A stretch of DNA of 13,595 nucleotides, from contig JBIKLI010000086.1 of the NCBI GenBank assembly GCA_044359885.1, forward strand, positions 1-13,595. The letters run 5' to 3'. Positions within the stretch are counted from its first letter, which is position 1; each line of letters starts with the position of its first letter. Below the pieces are notes generated by a model. The model did not search any database, was not told where the DNA came from, and worked only from the letters and a program-made list of their open reading frames with translations. This DNA is from CAIOSQ01 sp044359885 (GTDB lineage: Bacteria; Pseudomonadota; Alphaproteobacteria; CACIAM-22H2). Position numbers and translations under genes: made by a program. Below are positions 1 through 7,702 of this stretch, one piece after another.

Positions 1-435
1 GTCATCGAGGTCGCCGAGGTCGCCGCAGCGCCGGTGGCGGCACCGCTCGTCGCGAAGCCCGACCCGGTCTCGCCCTTGCTCGCCTCGGCCTCTGTCGATT
101 CCGGCCGGACGGTGGCGCAGCGCCAATGCGCATCCTGCCATAGCTTCGACAAGGGGGGACGCAACGCCGTCGGCCCGAATCTCTGGAACGTGATCGGCGC
201 GGCCAAGGGCCGGGTCGAGGGCTTCCGCTATTCCCAGGCGATGCAGGCATCGGGCAAGCAGGCGGGCGACGACGGCAAGTGGACCTTCGAGAACGTCAAC
301 GCCTTCCTGCTGAATCCCAAGGCCTACATGAACGGGACGCTCATGGCCTATGCCGGGCTGCGTTCGGCCCAGGATCGCGCCAATCTGATCGCCTATCTGC
401 GCGGTCAGGCCGATTCCCCGGTGCCGATCCCCTGA
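1..435 (+). CDS. c-type cytochrome, CycM-like (5' end missing)
   Basis: The reading frame is open from base 1, so the gene begins before the window; 144 residues and the TGA at 433-435 are visible. A GTG at position 34 is in frame but is probably not the true start. One class I haem site, CASCH, lies at 127-141, followed by the usual GPNLW segment. The distal methionine ligand is in GTLMAYAG (Met codon 343-345), close to the family's usual GTKMAFAG. The protein ends in DSPVPIP, a tail I know from alphaproteobacterial CycM-type cytochromes, which carry an N-terminal membrane anchor and pass electrons from the bc1 complex to cytochrome oxidase. An Ala/Val/Pro-rich linker before the haem domain fits a tether between anchor and haem domain. 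The anchor itself would lie upstream and cannot be checked. A soluble cytochrome c2 with only a signal peptide is the alternative. Confidence 0.9.
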   Translation, partial: VIEVAEVAAAPVAAPLVAKPDPVSPLLASASVDSGRTVAQRQCASCHSFDKGGRNAVGPNLWNVIGAAKGRVEGFRYSQAMQASGKQAGDDGKWTFENVNAFLLNPKAYMNGTLMAYAGLRSAQDRANLIAYLRGQADSPVPIP

Positions 436-453
436 CCGTCGTCGGGGGCCGCG

Positions 454-471
454 CGGTTTCGAAGGAAGCCG
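454..471 (+). terminator. candidate hairpin after the cytochrome gene
   Basis: A stem of seven pairs (454-460 with 465-471, one G-U) encloses the tetraloop GAAG, 18 bases after the cytochrome stop codon. No T-run follows, so it could be a weak or factor-assisted terminator or simply an mRNA 3' end stabiliser. Confidence 0.3.
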
Positions 472-500
472 GCCGAACTCGGCAAATTATTTCGACGCAT

Positions 501-515
501 TTTAGGTTCTGTTAA
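501..515. promoter_or_regulatory. possible CtrA-type site upstream of the PAS gene
   Basis: TTTA-N7-TTAA lies in the only A+T-rich patch of this gap (about 484-515), 73-87 bases before the PAS start. The alphaproteobacterial cell-cycle regulator CtrA recognises TTAA-N7-TTAA, so this is one mismatch away. The match is short and could be chance, but A+T-rich sequence is scarce in this window. The same patch may hold the promoter; I do not see a clear -35/-10 pair. Confidence 0.3.
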
Positions 516-587
516 GGGCCTGAGGCGAGGATCTCGGCAGCGTGCGGCGGAACGGTTTCCGTCGATCGAAAGCTGGAAGAGATCGAG

Positions 588-1091
588 ATGACCTTCATCA
601 CTAGCGTCGCGCCCGTCATCCATGCGCCGCCCGCCGACCCGCTGGTCGACGGCGCCGAACGTCGCGCCTGTGCCCTTTCCCTTGCCTGGTGGCGCGGCCT
701 CTGCGAGTCCGGCGGCAACCGCGCGCCGACCCGCGCGCAGATCGCCAATGCCTCGGCACCGTCGGTGTGGCCGCACTTCTTCTTCCTGCGTTGCATGCCC
801 GGCGGTGGCGAAAACATGTTCGAAGGCGCCGGTCCGATCGTCTGCGATGCGCTGGGCTTCGATCCGCGTGGCTGGCGCGTCGCGGATGCGTGGCCGGCCG
901 ACGCGGTGGAGCGCGCCATCTTCCTGCAGCATACCGCCGCCGATCTCGTCATGCCGATCGAAGAGGCTGGCCGCATGCGGATCCAGGGCGAAGACCAGGC
1001 CTATCGCTGCATCCTGCTTCCGATCCTGGATTCGGACGATCGCGTTTCCCACCTGCTCGGCGCGCTCGCGTTCCAGAACGCCGGCGACTGA
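588..1091 (+). CDS. single-domain PAS protein (PAS_5-like)
   Basis: This 167-residue soluble protein is a stand-alone PAS-fold sensor of the PAS_5 type, which is common in alphaproteobacteria. The order is typical: a helical start with an AWWRGL segment (about 33-38), a region of beta strands and the WPHFFFLRC stretch (61-69), a GFDPRGWR segment (90-97), and a closing YRCILLPI...LLGALAF beta pair (139-162). There is no attached kinase, GGDEF or DNA-binding domain and no membrane segment, so any output must come from partner proteins. The ATG at 588 is preceded by GGAAGAG at 575-581, which supports this start. The gene stands alone between hairpin-bearing gaps. Ligand and partner are unknown. 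Caulobacter MopJ is an example of a single-domain PAS protein in the CtrA circuit, but I cannot establish orthology from sequence alone. Confidence 0.75.
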   Translation: MTFITSVAPVIHAPPADPLVDGAERRACALSLAWWRGLCESGGNRAPTRAQIANASAPSVWPHFFFLRCMPGGGENMFEGAGPIVCDALGFDPRGWRVADAWPADAVERAIFLQHTAADLVMPIEEAGRMRIQGEDQAYRCILLPILDSDDRVSHLLGALAFQNAGD

Positions 1092-1093
1092 AC

Positions 1094-1112
1094 GCGGCCC
1101 GTCCGCGGCCGC
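1094..1112 (+). terminator. candidate GC hairpin after the PAS gene
   Basis: GCGGCC at 1094-1099 pairs with GGCCGC at 1107-1112 across a 7-base loop, starting two bases after the PAS stop codon. There is no T-run, so terminator function is only a guess. A second perfect GC inverted repeat (1143-1155, one-base loop) sits inside the spacer of the proposed promoter for the next gene. Confidence 0.3.
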
Positions 1113-1134
1113 AGGGCCAGGCGCGGCGGGCCTG

Positions 1135-1162
1135 TGGACAGGGCGGCCTGGCCGCGCTAGTC
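1135..1162 (+). promoter_or_regulatory. candidate promoter for the HisN-like gene
   Basis: TGGACA at 1135-1140 (five of six to TTGACA), a 16-base spacer and CTAGTC at 1157-1162 form a plausible sigma-70 promoter. The -10 in context, GCTAGTCC, resembles the Caulobacter consensus GCTANAWC. Transcription would begin about 1169-1170, at or next to the ATG at 1171, which agrees with the absence of any Shine-Dalgarno sequence there. Confidence 0.4.
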
Positions 1163-1170
1163 CACTTTCC

Positions 1171-1947
1171 ATGACCGACGATCTGCGGCCTTTCGCCGAC
1201 CTCGCGCTGCGCCTCGCCGACGCCGCGCGGCCTATCGCTCTCCACCATTTCCGCAACGATCCGCACACCGAGACCAAGCAGGACGCCTCGCCGGTCACGA
1301 TCGCCGACCGCGAGTCGGAGCGCGTGATGCGCGAGATCATCCGGGCCGCCTTTCCCGAGCACGGGATCATCGGCGAGGAATGGGGCAGCGACCGGCCCGG
1401 TGCCAGCCATGTCTGGGTCCTGGATCCGATCGACGGCACCAAGTCGTTCGTCACCGGCCGCCCGCTTTTCGGCGCCCTGATCGCGCTTTGCCGCGACGGC
1501 AAGCCGGTGGTGGGCATCATCGACTGTCCGGCGGCCGGCGACCGCTGGGTCGGCGTACAGGGCCTGCCGACCACCCACAACGGACGTTCCTGCCGCACCC
1601 GCGCCTGCACGCGCCTGGCAGATGCCGTGCTCTACGCGACCTCTCCCTACATGTTCGTCGGCCGCGACTGGGACGGGTTCGACCGCCTGCATGACGCGGT
1701 CAAGTTCCCGATCTTCGGCAACGACTGCCACGGCTACGGGCTGGTCGCCAGCGGCTGGGCCGATCTCGTCGTCGAGGCGCAGCTGAAGGTCTATGACTGG
1801 GCGGCGCTGGTTCCGGTCGCCGAGGGCGCGGGCGGCGTGATCACCGACTGGTCCGGCGCGCCGCTGGGACTGCACAACGACGGCCGGGTCGTCCTCGCCG
1901 GCGACCGGCGCATGCATCGCGCGGCGCTGGAGATTCTCAACGCCTGA
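1171..1947 (+). CDS. hisN: histidinol-phosphatase, inositol-monophosphatase type (HisN)
   Basis: This 258-residue cytoplasmic enzyme belongs to the Li+-sensitive, Mg2+-dependent inositol monophosphatase superfamily. The metal-binding motifs are intact: GEE at 68-70, DPIDGT at 85-90, and YDWAA at 208-212 with the catalytic-site Asp209, followed by EGAGG. The short C-terminus and details such as KQDASPVTIADRE (36-48) and GNDCHGYGLVASG (183-195) fit the HisN branch, which removes phosphate from histidinol phosphate in histidine synthesis. An inositol or nucleotide (CysQ-like) phosphatase is the main alternative. The frame stays open far upstream, overlapping the PAS gene, but homology begins near the ATG at 1171. 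That start has no visible ribosome binding site and may be leaderless. It lies outside any histidine operon, which is common for hisN. A strong hairpin separates it from yejA. Confidence 0.85.
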   Translation: MTDDLRPFADLALRLADAARPIALHHFRNDPHTETKQDASPVTIADRESERVMREIIRAAFPEHGIIGEEWGSDRPGASHVWVLDPIDGTKSFVTGRPLFGALIALCRDGKPVVGIIDCPAAGDRWVGVQGLPTTHNGRSCRTRACTRLADAVLYATSPYMFVGRDWDGFDRLHDAVKFPIFGNDCHGYGLVASGWADLVVEAQLKVYDWAALVPVAEGAGGVITDWSGAPLGLHNDGRVVLAGDRRMHRAALEILNA

Positions 1948-1958
1948 CCGGCACGACG

Positions 1959-1984
1959 TCGCCGCGGCCCCCTTGCCGCGGCGA
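1959..1984 (+). terminator. strong GC hairpin between hisN and yejA
   Basis: TCGCCGCGG at 1959-1967 and CCGCGGCGA at 1976-1984 form a perfect nine-pair stem with an 8-base loop, 11 bases after the hisN stop. No T-run follows. Position and strength suggest that it ends or attenuates the hisN transcript and makes yejABEF a separate unit. Confidence 0.5.
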
Positions 1985-2030
1985 GGGGCGCTCTCCACAC
2001 TTGAGCTTCCCTCGTACCGGCGGTGCCCTC

Positions 2031-3863
2031 ATGCGTGTCCTGGCCTCCTTCGCCGCTTGCCTCGCTGCCGGCCTTGCGCTGATGGCGGGCCCTGCTGCTG
2101 CCCAGCCGAAGCCGGTGCATGGCATCGCCATGCATGGAGATCTGAAATACGGGCCGGATTTCAAGCATTTCGACTATGCCGATCCGGCGGCTCCGAAGGG
2201 CGGGGAGGTGCGTTTCCATGCGATCGGCACCTTCGACAGCTTCAACGCCTGGATCCTGGGCGGCGTGCCGGCGGGGGTCGCCGGCGCCACCATCGATACC
2301 CTGATGGTCAGCTCCGCCGACGAGCCGTTTTCCAAGTACTGCCTGATCTGCGAGACGGTCGAGCTCCCCGACGACCGGTCCTGGATCGTCTTCAACCTGC
2401 GTCCCGAGGCGCGGTTCCATGACGGCTCGCCGATCACCGCCGAGGACGTGGTCTGGACGTTCGAGACCATCCGCACCAAAGGCCATCCGTTCTTCCGCTC
2501 CTATTATGGCGGCGTCCGGTCCGTCGAGGCGCTGGGACCGCGGCGGGTGCGGTTCTCCTTCGCCGACGCGACCAACCGCGAATTGCCGCTGATCGTGGGC
2601 GAACTGCCGGTCTTCTCGAAGGCTTGGTGGACGACCCGCGACTTCTCGCGACCGTCGCTGGAACCGCAGCTGGGTTCGGGACCGCAGCGCATCGACGCCT
2701 TCGAAGCCGGGCGGTTCGTCACGCTGCGCCGCGTGCCCGACTACTGGGGCCGCGATCTGCCGGTGCGTCGCGGCCACAACAATTTCGAGGTCTCGCGCTT
2801 CGACTGGTACCGCGACCCGACCGTCGCGCTGGAGGCCTTCAAGGCCGGGGAGTACGACATCCGCCAGGAGAATCAGGCGCTCGCCTGGGCGACGCGCTAC
2901 GAGGGACCGGGCCTGGATCGCGGGCTCTACCGGAAGGAGGAGATCGCCGAGGAACGCACCAGCGGCATGCAGGGTTTCGTCATGAACCTGCGCCGCGAGC
3001 CCTTCCGCGACGCGCGGGTCCGCGAGGCGCTGACCTATGCCTTCGACTTCGAATGGTCCAACCGCCAGCTCTTCTTCGGCGCCTATGCGCGCACCCGCAG
3101 CTATTTCGACAACTCCGAGCTGGCCGCGCGCGGCTTGCCCGACGCCGCCGAACTGGCGCTGCTGGAGCCGCTGCGCGCCCAGCTGCCGCCCCGTGTCTTC
3201 GCCGAGGAGTACCGGCCGCCGGTCACCGACGGCAGCGGCAATCTTCGGGACAATCTCCGCATCGCGACGCGCCTCCTGCGCGAGGCCGGCTGGCAGGTGC
3301 GCGACGGCGTCCTGGTCGACGCCCAGGGCCGACCGTTCCGCTTCGACATCCTGCTCAACCAGGGCGGGCTCTTCGAGCGCATCGTGCTGCCCTACATCGA
3401 GAACCTGAAGCGGCTCGGAATCCAGGCCCAGACCCGGCTGGTCGACACCGCGCAGTACCAGCGCCGGCTCGAGGAGTTCGACTACGAAATGACCGTGACG
3501 GTGTTCGGGGCCTCCGATTCGCCGGGCAACGAGCAGCGCAACTACTGGAGTTCCGCCAAGGCCGATATCGTCGGCTCGGGAAATCTCGCGGGCATCCGCA
3601 GCCCGGCGGTCGACCAGCTTGTCGAGGCGGTGATCGCGGCCCCCGATCGTGCCGCGCTGGTGACGCGCACCCGCGCCCTCGACCGCGCGCTGCAATGGTC
3701 CTTCCTTGTCGTTCCGCACTGGCATACCCGCGTGGACCGCGTCGCCTACTGGGACCGCTTCGGCCGGCCGTCGGTGACCCCCCGGGTCGGCTATCTGCCG
3801 GCGGTGTGGTGGGTGGATCCGCAGAAGGACGCGGCGCTGCGCGAGAGGCGCGGCCAGCGTTGA
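2031..3863 (+). CDS. yejA: YejA-like peptide-binding protein of an ABC importer
   Basis: This is a periplasmic solute-binding protein of family 5 (SBP_bac_5), the receptor of the YejABEF oligopeptide importer; E. coli YejA also delivers microcin C. From the ATG at 2031 it has 610 residues, close to E. coli YejA (about 604). A signal peptide is clear: Arg2, a hydrophobic stretch, and a likely cut after Ala24 in AGPAAA-QP. Family features follow: an HGIAMHGDLKYG start of the mature chain, DYADPAAPKGGEVRF, the RFHDGSPITAEDVVWTFE block shared by DppA/OppA/YejA proteins, and a C-terminal VPHWHTRVDRVAYWDRF segment. A TTG at 2001 is in frame, but it would put ten polar residues before the signal peptide, so 2031 is preferred; neither has a strong ribosome binding site. 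Cys10 gives only a poor lipobox. It is the first gene of yejABEF. Confidence 0.92.
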   Translation: MRVLASFAACLAAGLALMAGPAAAQPKPVHGIAMHGDLKYGPDFKHFDYADPAAPKGGEVRFHAIGTFDSFNAWILGGVPAGVAGATIDTLMVSSADEPFSKYCLICETVELPDDRSWIVFNLRPEARFHDGSPITAEDVVWTFETIRTKGHPFFRSYYGGVRSVEALGPRRVRFSFADATNRELPLIVGELPVFSKAWWTTRDFSRPSLEPQLGSGPQRIDAFEAGRFVTLRRVPDYWGRDLPVRRGHNNFEVSRFDWYRDPTVALEAFKAGEYDIRQENQALAWATRYEGPGLDRGLYRKEEIAEERTSGMQGFVMNLRREPFRDARVREALTYAFDFEWSNRQLFFGAYARTRSYFDNSELAARGLPDAAELALLEPLRAQLPPRVFAEEYRPPVTDGSGNLRDNLRIATRLLREAGWQVRDGVLVDAQGRPFRFDILLNQGGLFERIVLPYIENLKRLGIQAQTRLVDTAQYQRRLEEFDYEMTVTVFGASDSPGNEQRNYWSSAKADIVGSGNLAGIRSPAVDQLVEAVIAAPDRAALVTRTRALDRALQWSFLVVPHWHTRVDRVAYWDRFGRPSVTPRVGYLPAVWWVDPQKDAALRERRGQR

Positions 3864-3864
3864 G

Positions 3865-3884
3865 CGCGCGCGGCCGGGCGCGCG
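3865..3884 (+). promoter_or_regulatory. intercistronic hairpin between yejA and yejB
   Basis: CGCGCGC at 3865-3871 pairs perfectly with GCGCGCG at 3878-3884 around a GGCCGG loop, beginning just after the yejA stop codon. Hairpins here in importer operons can protect the 3' end of the binding-protein message or partly stop transcription, giving more binding protein than permease. This is an inference; there is no T-run. Confidence 0.4.
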
Positions 3885-3903
3885 GACGCGGGGAGACGGG
3901 ACG

Positions 3904-5004
3904 ATGGGCGCCTATCTGATACGCCGGCTGCTGCTGGTGGTGCCGACGCTGCTCGCGATCATGGTGATCAACTTCGCCATCGTCCAGGCGGCGCCTGGCG
4001 GTCCGATCGACGTCGTCGTCGCCCAGATCCGCGGCCTCAACACCGACGCCACCGCGCGCTTCACCGGGGCGGGGGCCGGCGATCTGCAGGGCCAGGGCGG
4101 CGGACCGGCCACCGGCGGCGAGGAGCGCAGCCGCGCCGGGCGCGGCATCGATCCGGCGATCATCAAGGAACTGGAGAAGCAGTTCGGCTTCGACCGGCCG
4201 CTGGGGGAGCGCTTCGTGCTGATGATGGCGCGCTACGCCAGCTTCGATTTCGGCCGCTCCTACTTCAAGGGCCGCGACGTCGTCGACCTCGTGGTGGACA
4301 AGCTGCCGGTTTCGGTCTCGCTCGGCCTTTGGACGACGCTGATCGTCTACCTGATCTCGATCCCGCTGGGCGTGCGCAAGGCGATCCGCGACGGCTCGCC
4401 CTTCGACGTCTGGACGTCCGGCGTCGTCATCGCCGGCAACGCCATCCCGGGATTCCTGTTCGGCGTGATGCTGATCGTGCTGTTCGCGGGCGGCAGCTTT
4501 ATCAAGGTCTTTCCGCTGCGCGGCCTGGTCTCGGAGGATTTCGCGTCGCTGACGCCGCTGCAGCAGCTGCTGGACTATCTCTGGCACATGGTGCTGCCGG
4601 TGACCGCCATGGTGGTCGGCGGCTTCGCCGGACTGACCATCCTCACCAAGAATTCCTTCCTCGACGAGATCGGCAAGCAATACGTCGTCACCGCGCGGGC
4701 CAAGGGGCTGACCGAGCGCCGCGTGCTCTACGGCCACGTCTTCCGCAACGCGATGCTGATCGTCATCGCCGGTTTTCCGGCTGCCTTCATCGGCGTGTTC
4801 TTCACCTCCTCGCTGCTGATCGAGGTGATCTTCTCGCTCGACGGCCTGGGTCAGCTGGGCTGGGAGGCGGCGATCAACCGCGACTATCCGGTGATGTTCG
4901 CGACGCTCTACGTCTTCACCCTGATGGGGCTGGTGATGAAGATCGTGGGCGACCTGACCTACACGCTGGTCGATCCGCGCATCGACTTCGCGGGGCGGGC
5001 ATGA
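3904..5004 (+). CDS. yejB: YejB-like permease subunit of the peptide importer
   Basis: This inner-membrane permease of the DppB/OppB class has 366 residues (E. coli YejB is about 364). It opens with the family's YLIRRLLLVVPTLL membrane helix and an APGGPID motif at 30-36. A long, Gly-rich, poorly conserved periplasmic loop (about 44-80) is characteristic of YejB. At least five further hydrophobic segments follow. The ATPase-contacting EAA-type loop is at about 260-282 (YVVTARAKGL...HVFRNA), and the chain ends with the family's TLVDPRIDF. The ATG at 3904 has GGGGAGA upstream at 3890-3896. It lies 40 bases after yejA, and its TGA overlaps the ATG of yejE (ATGA at 5001-5004), so the two permease halves are probably made in equal amounts by translational coupling. 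Confidence 0.93.
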   Translation: MGAYLIRRLLLVVPTLLAIMVINFAIVQAAPGGPIDVVVAQIRGLNTDATARFTGAGAGDLQGQGGGPATGGEERSRAGRGIDPAIIKELEKQFGFDRPLGERFVLMMARYASFDFGRSYFKGRDVVDLVVDKLPVSVSLGLWTTLIVYLISIPLGVRKAIRDGSPFDVWTSGVVIAGNAIPGFLFGVMLIVLFAGGSFIKVFPLRGLVSEDFASLTPLQQLLDYLWHMVLPVTAMVVGGFAGLTILTKNSFLDEIGKQYVVTARAKGLTERRVLYGHVFRNAMLIVIAGFPAAFIGVFFTSSLLIEVIFSLDGLGQLGWEAAINRDYPVMFATLYVFTLMGLVMKIVGDLTYTLVDPRIDFAGRA

Positions 5005-6038
5005 GCTTCGCCGCGCGCCTGACGCCGCTCAACCGTCGCCGGCTGGAGAATTTCCGCCGCAACCGGCGCGGCTGGTGGTCGCTGTGGATCTTCGTCGGGC
5101 TGTTCGCCGTGTCGCTTCTGGCCGAGGTGATCGCCAACGACCGGCCCCTGCTGGTGCGCTACGAGGGTGGCTTCTACGTCCCGGTGCTGCGTGCCTATCC
5201 CGAGACCGCCTTCGGCGGCGATTTCGAGACCGAGGCCGACTACCGCGACCCCTTCGTGCGCGAGGCGATCGCAGCCAAGGGCTGGATCGTCTGGCCGCCG
5301 ATCCCGTTCGGCCATGCGACGGTCAGCAAGGATCTGGGCGTTCCCTTCCCGGCGCCGCCCTCGGCGACCCACTGGCTGGGGACGGACGACCAGGGCCGCG
5401 ACGTCGTCGCGCGCCTGATCTACGGCTTCCGGATCTCCGTGCTCTTCGGGCTGACGCTGACCCTGGTCAGTTCGGTGATCGGGGTGGCGGTCGGCGCGCT
5501 GCAGGGCTATTTCGGCGGCTGGGTCGATCTCTCGGTGCAGCGCTTCCTGGAGATCTGGGGCGGCATGCCTGTGCTCTACCTGCTGATCATCCTGTCCGCC
5601 TTCATCCAGCCCAGCTTCTGGTGGCTGCTCGCGTTGCTGCTGCTGTTCTCCTGGATGGCGCTGGTCGACGTCGTGCGCGCCGAGTTCCTGCGGGCCCGCA
5701 ACTTCGACTATGTCCGCGCGGCGCGGGCGCTCGGCGCCGGCGACGTCGCGATCATGTTCCGCCACGTCCTGCCCAACGCCATGGTCGCGACGCTCAGCAT
5801 GATGCCCTTCATCCTCTCGGGGTCGATGGTGCAGCTTTCCTCGCTCGACTTCCTGGGCTTCGGCCTGCCGCCCGGATCGCCGTCGCTTGGCGAGATGATC
5901 ACCCAGGGCAAGAACAACCTGCAGGCGCCCTGGCTCGGTATCTCCGCCTTCCTGACCATCGCCGCGATGCTGTCGCTGCTGGTCTTCGTCGGCGAGGCGG
6001 TGCGCGACGCCTTCGATCCGCGCAAGACGTTCCGCTGA
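5001..6038 (+). CDS. yejE: YejE-like permease subunit of the peptide importer
   Basis: The partner of YejB, this permease of the DppC/OppC class has 345 residues (E. coli YejE is about 341). It has a basic cytoplasmic N-terminus (RRRLENFRRNRRG, 12-24), a first membrane helix at about 26-45, and then the large periplasmic insertion that sets YejE apart from DppC. Next comes the class signature HWLGTDDQGRDVVARLIYG at 124-142, which leads into the core helices. The EAA loop is at about 236-259 (FDYVRAARALG...HVLPN). The end FDPRKTFR is standard for the class. The start is fixed by the ATGA overlap with yejB, with a GGGGCGGG purine-rich stretch just upstream. The extension of the frame to the left of 5001 is a shadow of yejB. 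Confidence 0.93.
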   Translation: MSFAARLTPLNRRRLENFRRNRRGWWSLWIFVGLFAVSLLAEVIANDRPLLVRYEGGFYVPVLRAYPETAFGGDFETEADYRDPFVREAIAAKGWIVWPPIPFGHATVSKDLGVPFPAPPSATHWLGTDDQGRDVVARLIYGFRISVLFGLTLTLVSSVIGVAVGALQGYFGGWVDLSVQRFLEIWGGMPVLYLLIILSAFIQPSFWWLLALLLLFSWMALVDVVRAEFLRARNFDYVRAARALGAGDVAIMFRHVLPNAMVATLSMMPFILSGSMVQLSSLDFLGFGLPPGSPSLGEMITQGKNNLQAPWLGISAFLTIAAMLSLLVFVGEAVRDAFDPRKTFR

Positions 6039-6051
6039 CGGGGGCGACGCC

Positions 6052-7689
6052 ATGACCCAGCCATTGCTCGAGGTCCGCGACCTCTCGGTCGCATTCGACC
6101 TGGGTGGCGGCCGCCGGTCGACCGCGGTCGATCGCGTGTCCTTCCGGCTCGACCGCGGCGAGACCCTCGCCCTGGTCGGCGAATCCGGGTCTGGGAAGTC
6201 GGTGACCGCCCTGTCGGTGCTGCAACTGCTGCCCTATCCGGTCGCCTCGCATCCGCACGGCGGTTCGATCCGGTTTGCGGGCGAGGAGCTGCTCGGCGCG
6301 CCCGAGCAGCGCCTGCGCGCGGTGCGGGGCAACCGCATCGCGATGATCTTCCAGGAGCCGATGACCTCGCTCAATCCACTGCACACGATCGAGCGGCAGA
6401 TCGGCGAGGCGCTGGTCATCCACAAGCGGCTGACGCCGTCCGCCGCGCGCATGCGGATCGTCGAGCTGCTGCGCCTCGTCGGCATGGGCGCCCAGGCGGA
6501 AAAGCGTCTCGACGCCTATCCCCACCAGCTCTCCGGCGGCCAGCGCCAGCGCATCATGATCGCCATGGCGCTGGCCAACGAGCCCGACCTGCTGATCGCC
6601 GACGAACCGACGACCGCGGTCGACGTCACCATCCAGGCGCAGCTGCTGGAGCTGCTGCGCGAGCTGCAGGCCCGCCTTGGCATGGCGATGCTGTTCATCA
6701 CTCACGATCTGGGCGTCGTGCGCCGGATCGCCGGCCGGGTCGCGGTCATGAACCACGGCCGCATCGTCGAGACCGGTGCGGTCACCGAGGTCTTCGCCCG
6801 GCCGCAGCACGAATACACCCGCCACCTGCTCTCCGCCGAGCCCAAGGGGCGACCGCCGGCGCGGCGCGCCGACGCGCCGGTGATCGTCGAGGCGAGCGAC
6901 ATGCGGGTCTGGTTCCCGGTCAAGGCCGGCGTGCTCCGCCGCACGGTCGCCCATGTCAAGGCGGTGGACGGCGTCGACATCGTCCTGCGCGAGGGGCAGA
7001 CGCTGGGCGTGGTCGGCGAATCGGGCTCGGGCAAGACGACGCTCGGCCTCGCGATGCTGCGGCTGGAAGGCTCGCGCGGCCGGATCGTCTTCCGCGGCCG
7101 CGAGATCCAGGGGCTGCGCGGCAAGGCGCTGCGGCCGCTGCGCCGCGAGATGCAGATCGTCTTCCAGGATCCCTTCGGCAGCCTGTCGCCGCGGCTGTCG
7201 GTCGGCGAGATCATCGCCGAGGGACTGCGCATCCACGGGCTGGGCGCGGACGCCGCGGCGCGCGACGCGCTGGTGGTCGAGGCGCTGCGCGAGGTTCGTC
7301 TCGATCCCGAAACCCGCCACCGCTACCCGCACGAATTCTCGGGCGGGCAGCGCCAGCGCGTCGCCATCGCCCGCGCCCTCGTCCTCAAGCCGAAATTCCT
7401 CGTTCTCGACGAGCCGACCTCGGCGCTCGACATGTCGGTGCAGGCGCAGATCGTCGATCTGCTGCGCGACCTGCAGGCGCGCCACGGCCTCGCCTACATG
7501 TTCATCAGCCACGACCTCAAGGTGGTGCGCGCGCTGGCCGACGAGGTTCTGGTGCTCAAGGACGGCCGGGTCGTGGAGCGTGGACCGGCCGAGGCGGTGT
7601 TCGAGGCGCCGCGGGAGGCCTATACCCGGGCGCTGATGGCCGCCGCCTTCGATCTCGTCGCGATCGAACGCGGCGCGGTCCGCGGCTGA
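6052..7689 (+). CDS. yejF: YejF-like double ATP-binding protein of the peptide importer
   Basis: This cytoplasmic ATPase subunit has 545 residues and contains two complete ABC domains in one chain, as in E. coli YejF (about 529). Domain 1 has Walker A GESGSGKS at 43-50, Q-loop Gln101, signature LSGGQ at 160-164, Walker B LLIADEP at 180-186 and switch His218. Domain 2 has Walker A GESGSGKT at 322-329, Gln372, FSGGQ at 429-433, FLVLDEP at 449-455 and His487. Both active sites look intact. The segment after each domain (QHEYTRHLLSAEP at 252-264; REAYTRALMAAAF at 521-533) is the oligopeptide-transporter C-terminal element. It starts 13 bases after yejE, with GGGGGCGA as a probable ribosome binding site. 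It meets the convergent gene on the other strand with only 13 bases between stop codons. Confidence 0.95.
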   Translation: MTQPLLEVRDLSVAFDLGGGRRSTAVDRVSFRLDRGETLALVGESGSGKSVTALSVLQLLPYPVASHPHGGSIRFAGEELLGAPEQRLRAVRGNRIAMIFQEPMTSLNPLHTIERQIGEALVIHKRLTPSAARMRIVELLRLVGMGAQAEKRLDAYPHQLSGGQRQRIMIAMALANEPDLLIADEPTTAVDVTIQAQLLELLRELQARLGMAMLFITHDLGVVRRIAGRVAVMNHGRIVETGAVTEVFARPQHEYTRHLLSAEPKGRPPARRADAPVIVEASDMRVWFPVKAGVLRRTVAHVKAVDGVDIVLREGQTLGVVGESGSGKTTLGLAMLRLEGSRGRIVFRGREIQGLRGKALRPLRREMQIVFQDPFGSLSPRLSVGEIIAEGLRIHGLGADAAARDALVVEALREVRLDPETRHRYPHEFSGGQRQRVAIARALVLKPKFLVLDEPTSALDMSVQAQIVDLLRDLQARHGLAYMFISHDLKVVRALADEVLVLKDGRVVERGPAEAVFEAPREAYTRALMAAAFDLVAIERGAVRG

Positions 7690-7702
7690 CGCCGCCCGAC
7701 GT

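Noticed and set aside
622..1170. N-terminal extension of the HisN-like frame
   Set aside because: It overlaps the PAS gene, is Arg/Ser/Pro-rich, and family similarity begins at the ATG at 1171.
2001..2030. TTG start for yejA at 2001
   Set aside because: It adds ten polar residues before an otherwise standard signal peptide; the ATG at 2031 fits better.
1791..3725. 644-residue open frame on the minus strand across yejA
   Set aside because: Codon shadow of yejA in GC-rich DNA. The sense frame has a signal peptide and clear SBP_bac_5 motifs, while the antisense product matches nothing I know.
3355..4737. 460-residue minus-strand frame across the end of yejA and into yejB
   Set aside because: Low-complexity Asp/His/Arg/Gln-rich product typical of antisense to membrane-protein genes with G/C third positions.
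4959..7512. Long minus-strand frames across yejE and yejF
   Set aside because: The opposite strand encodes a permease and an ABC ATPase with intact motifs. The antisense products are compositionally biased shadows.
2031..7689. Microcin C biosynthesis or immunity locus
   Set aside because: Only the uptake transporter is present. There is no precursor peptide, MccB-type adenylating enzyme or MccE/F-like resistance gene.
7682..7695. Five-pair stem (GCGGC/GCCGC) with the yejF stop codon in its loop
   Set aside because: Too short and without a T-run; such matches are expected by chance at this GC content.
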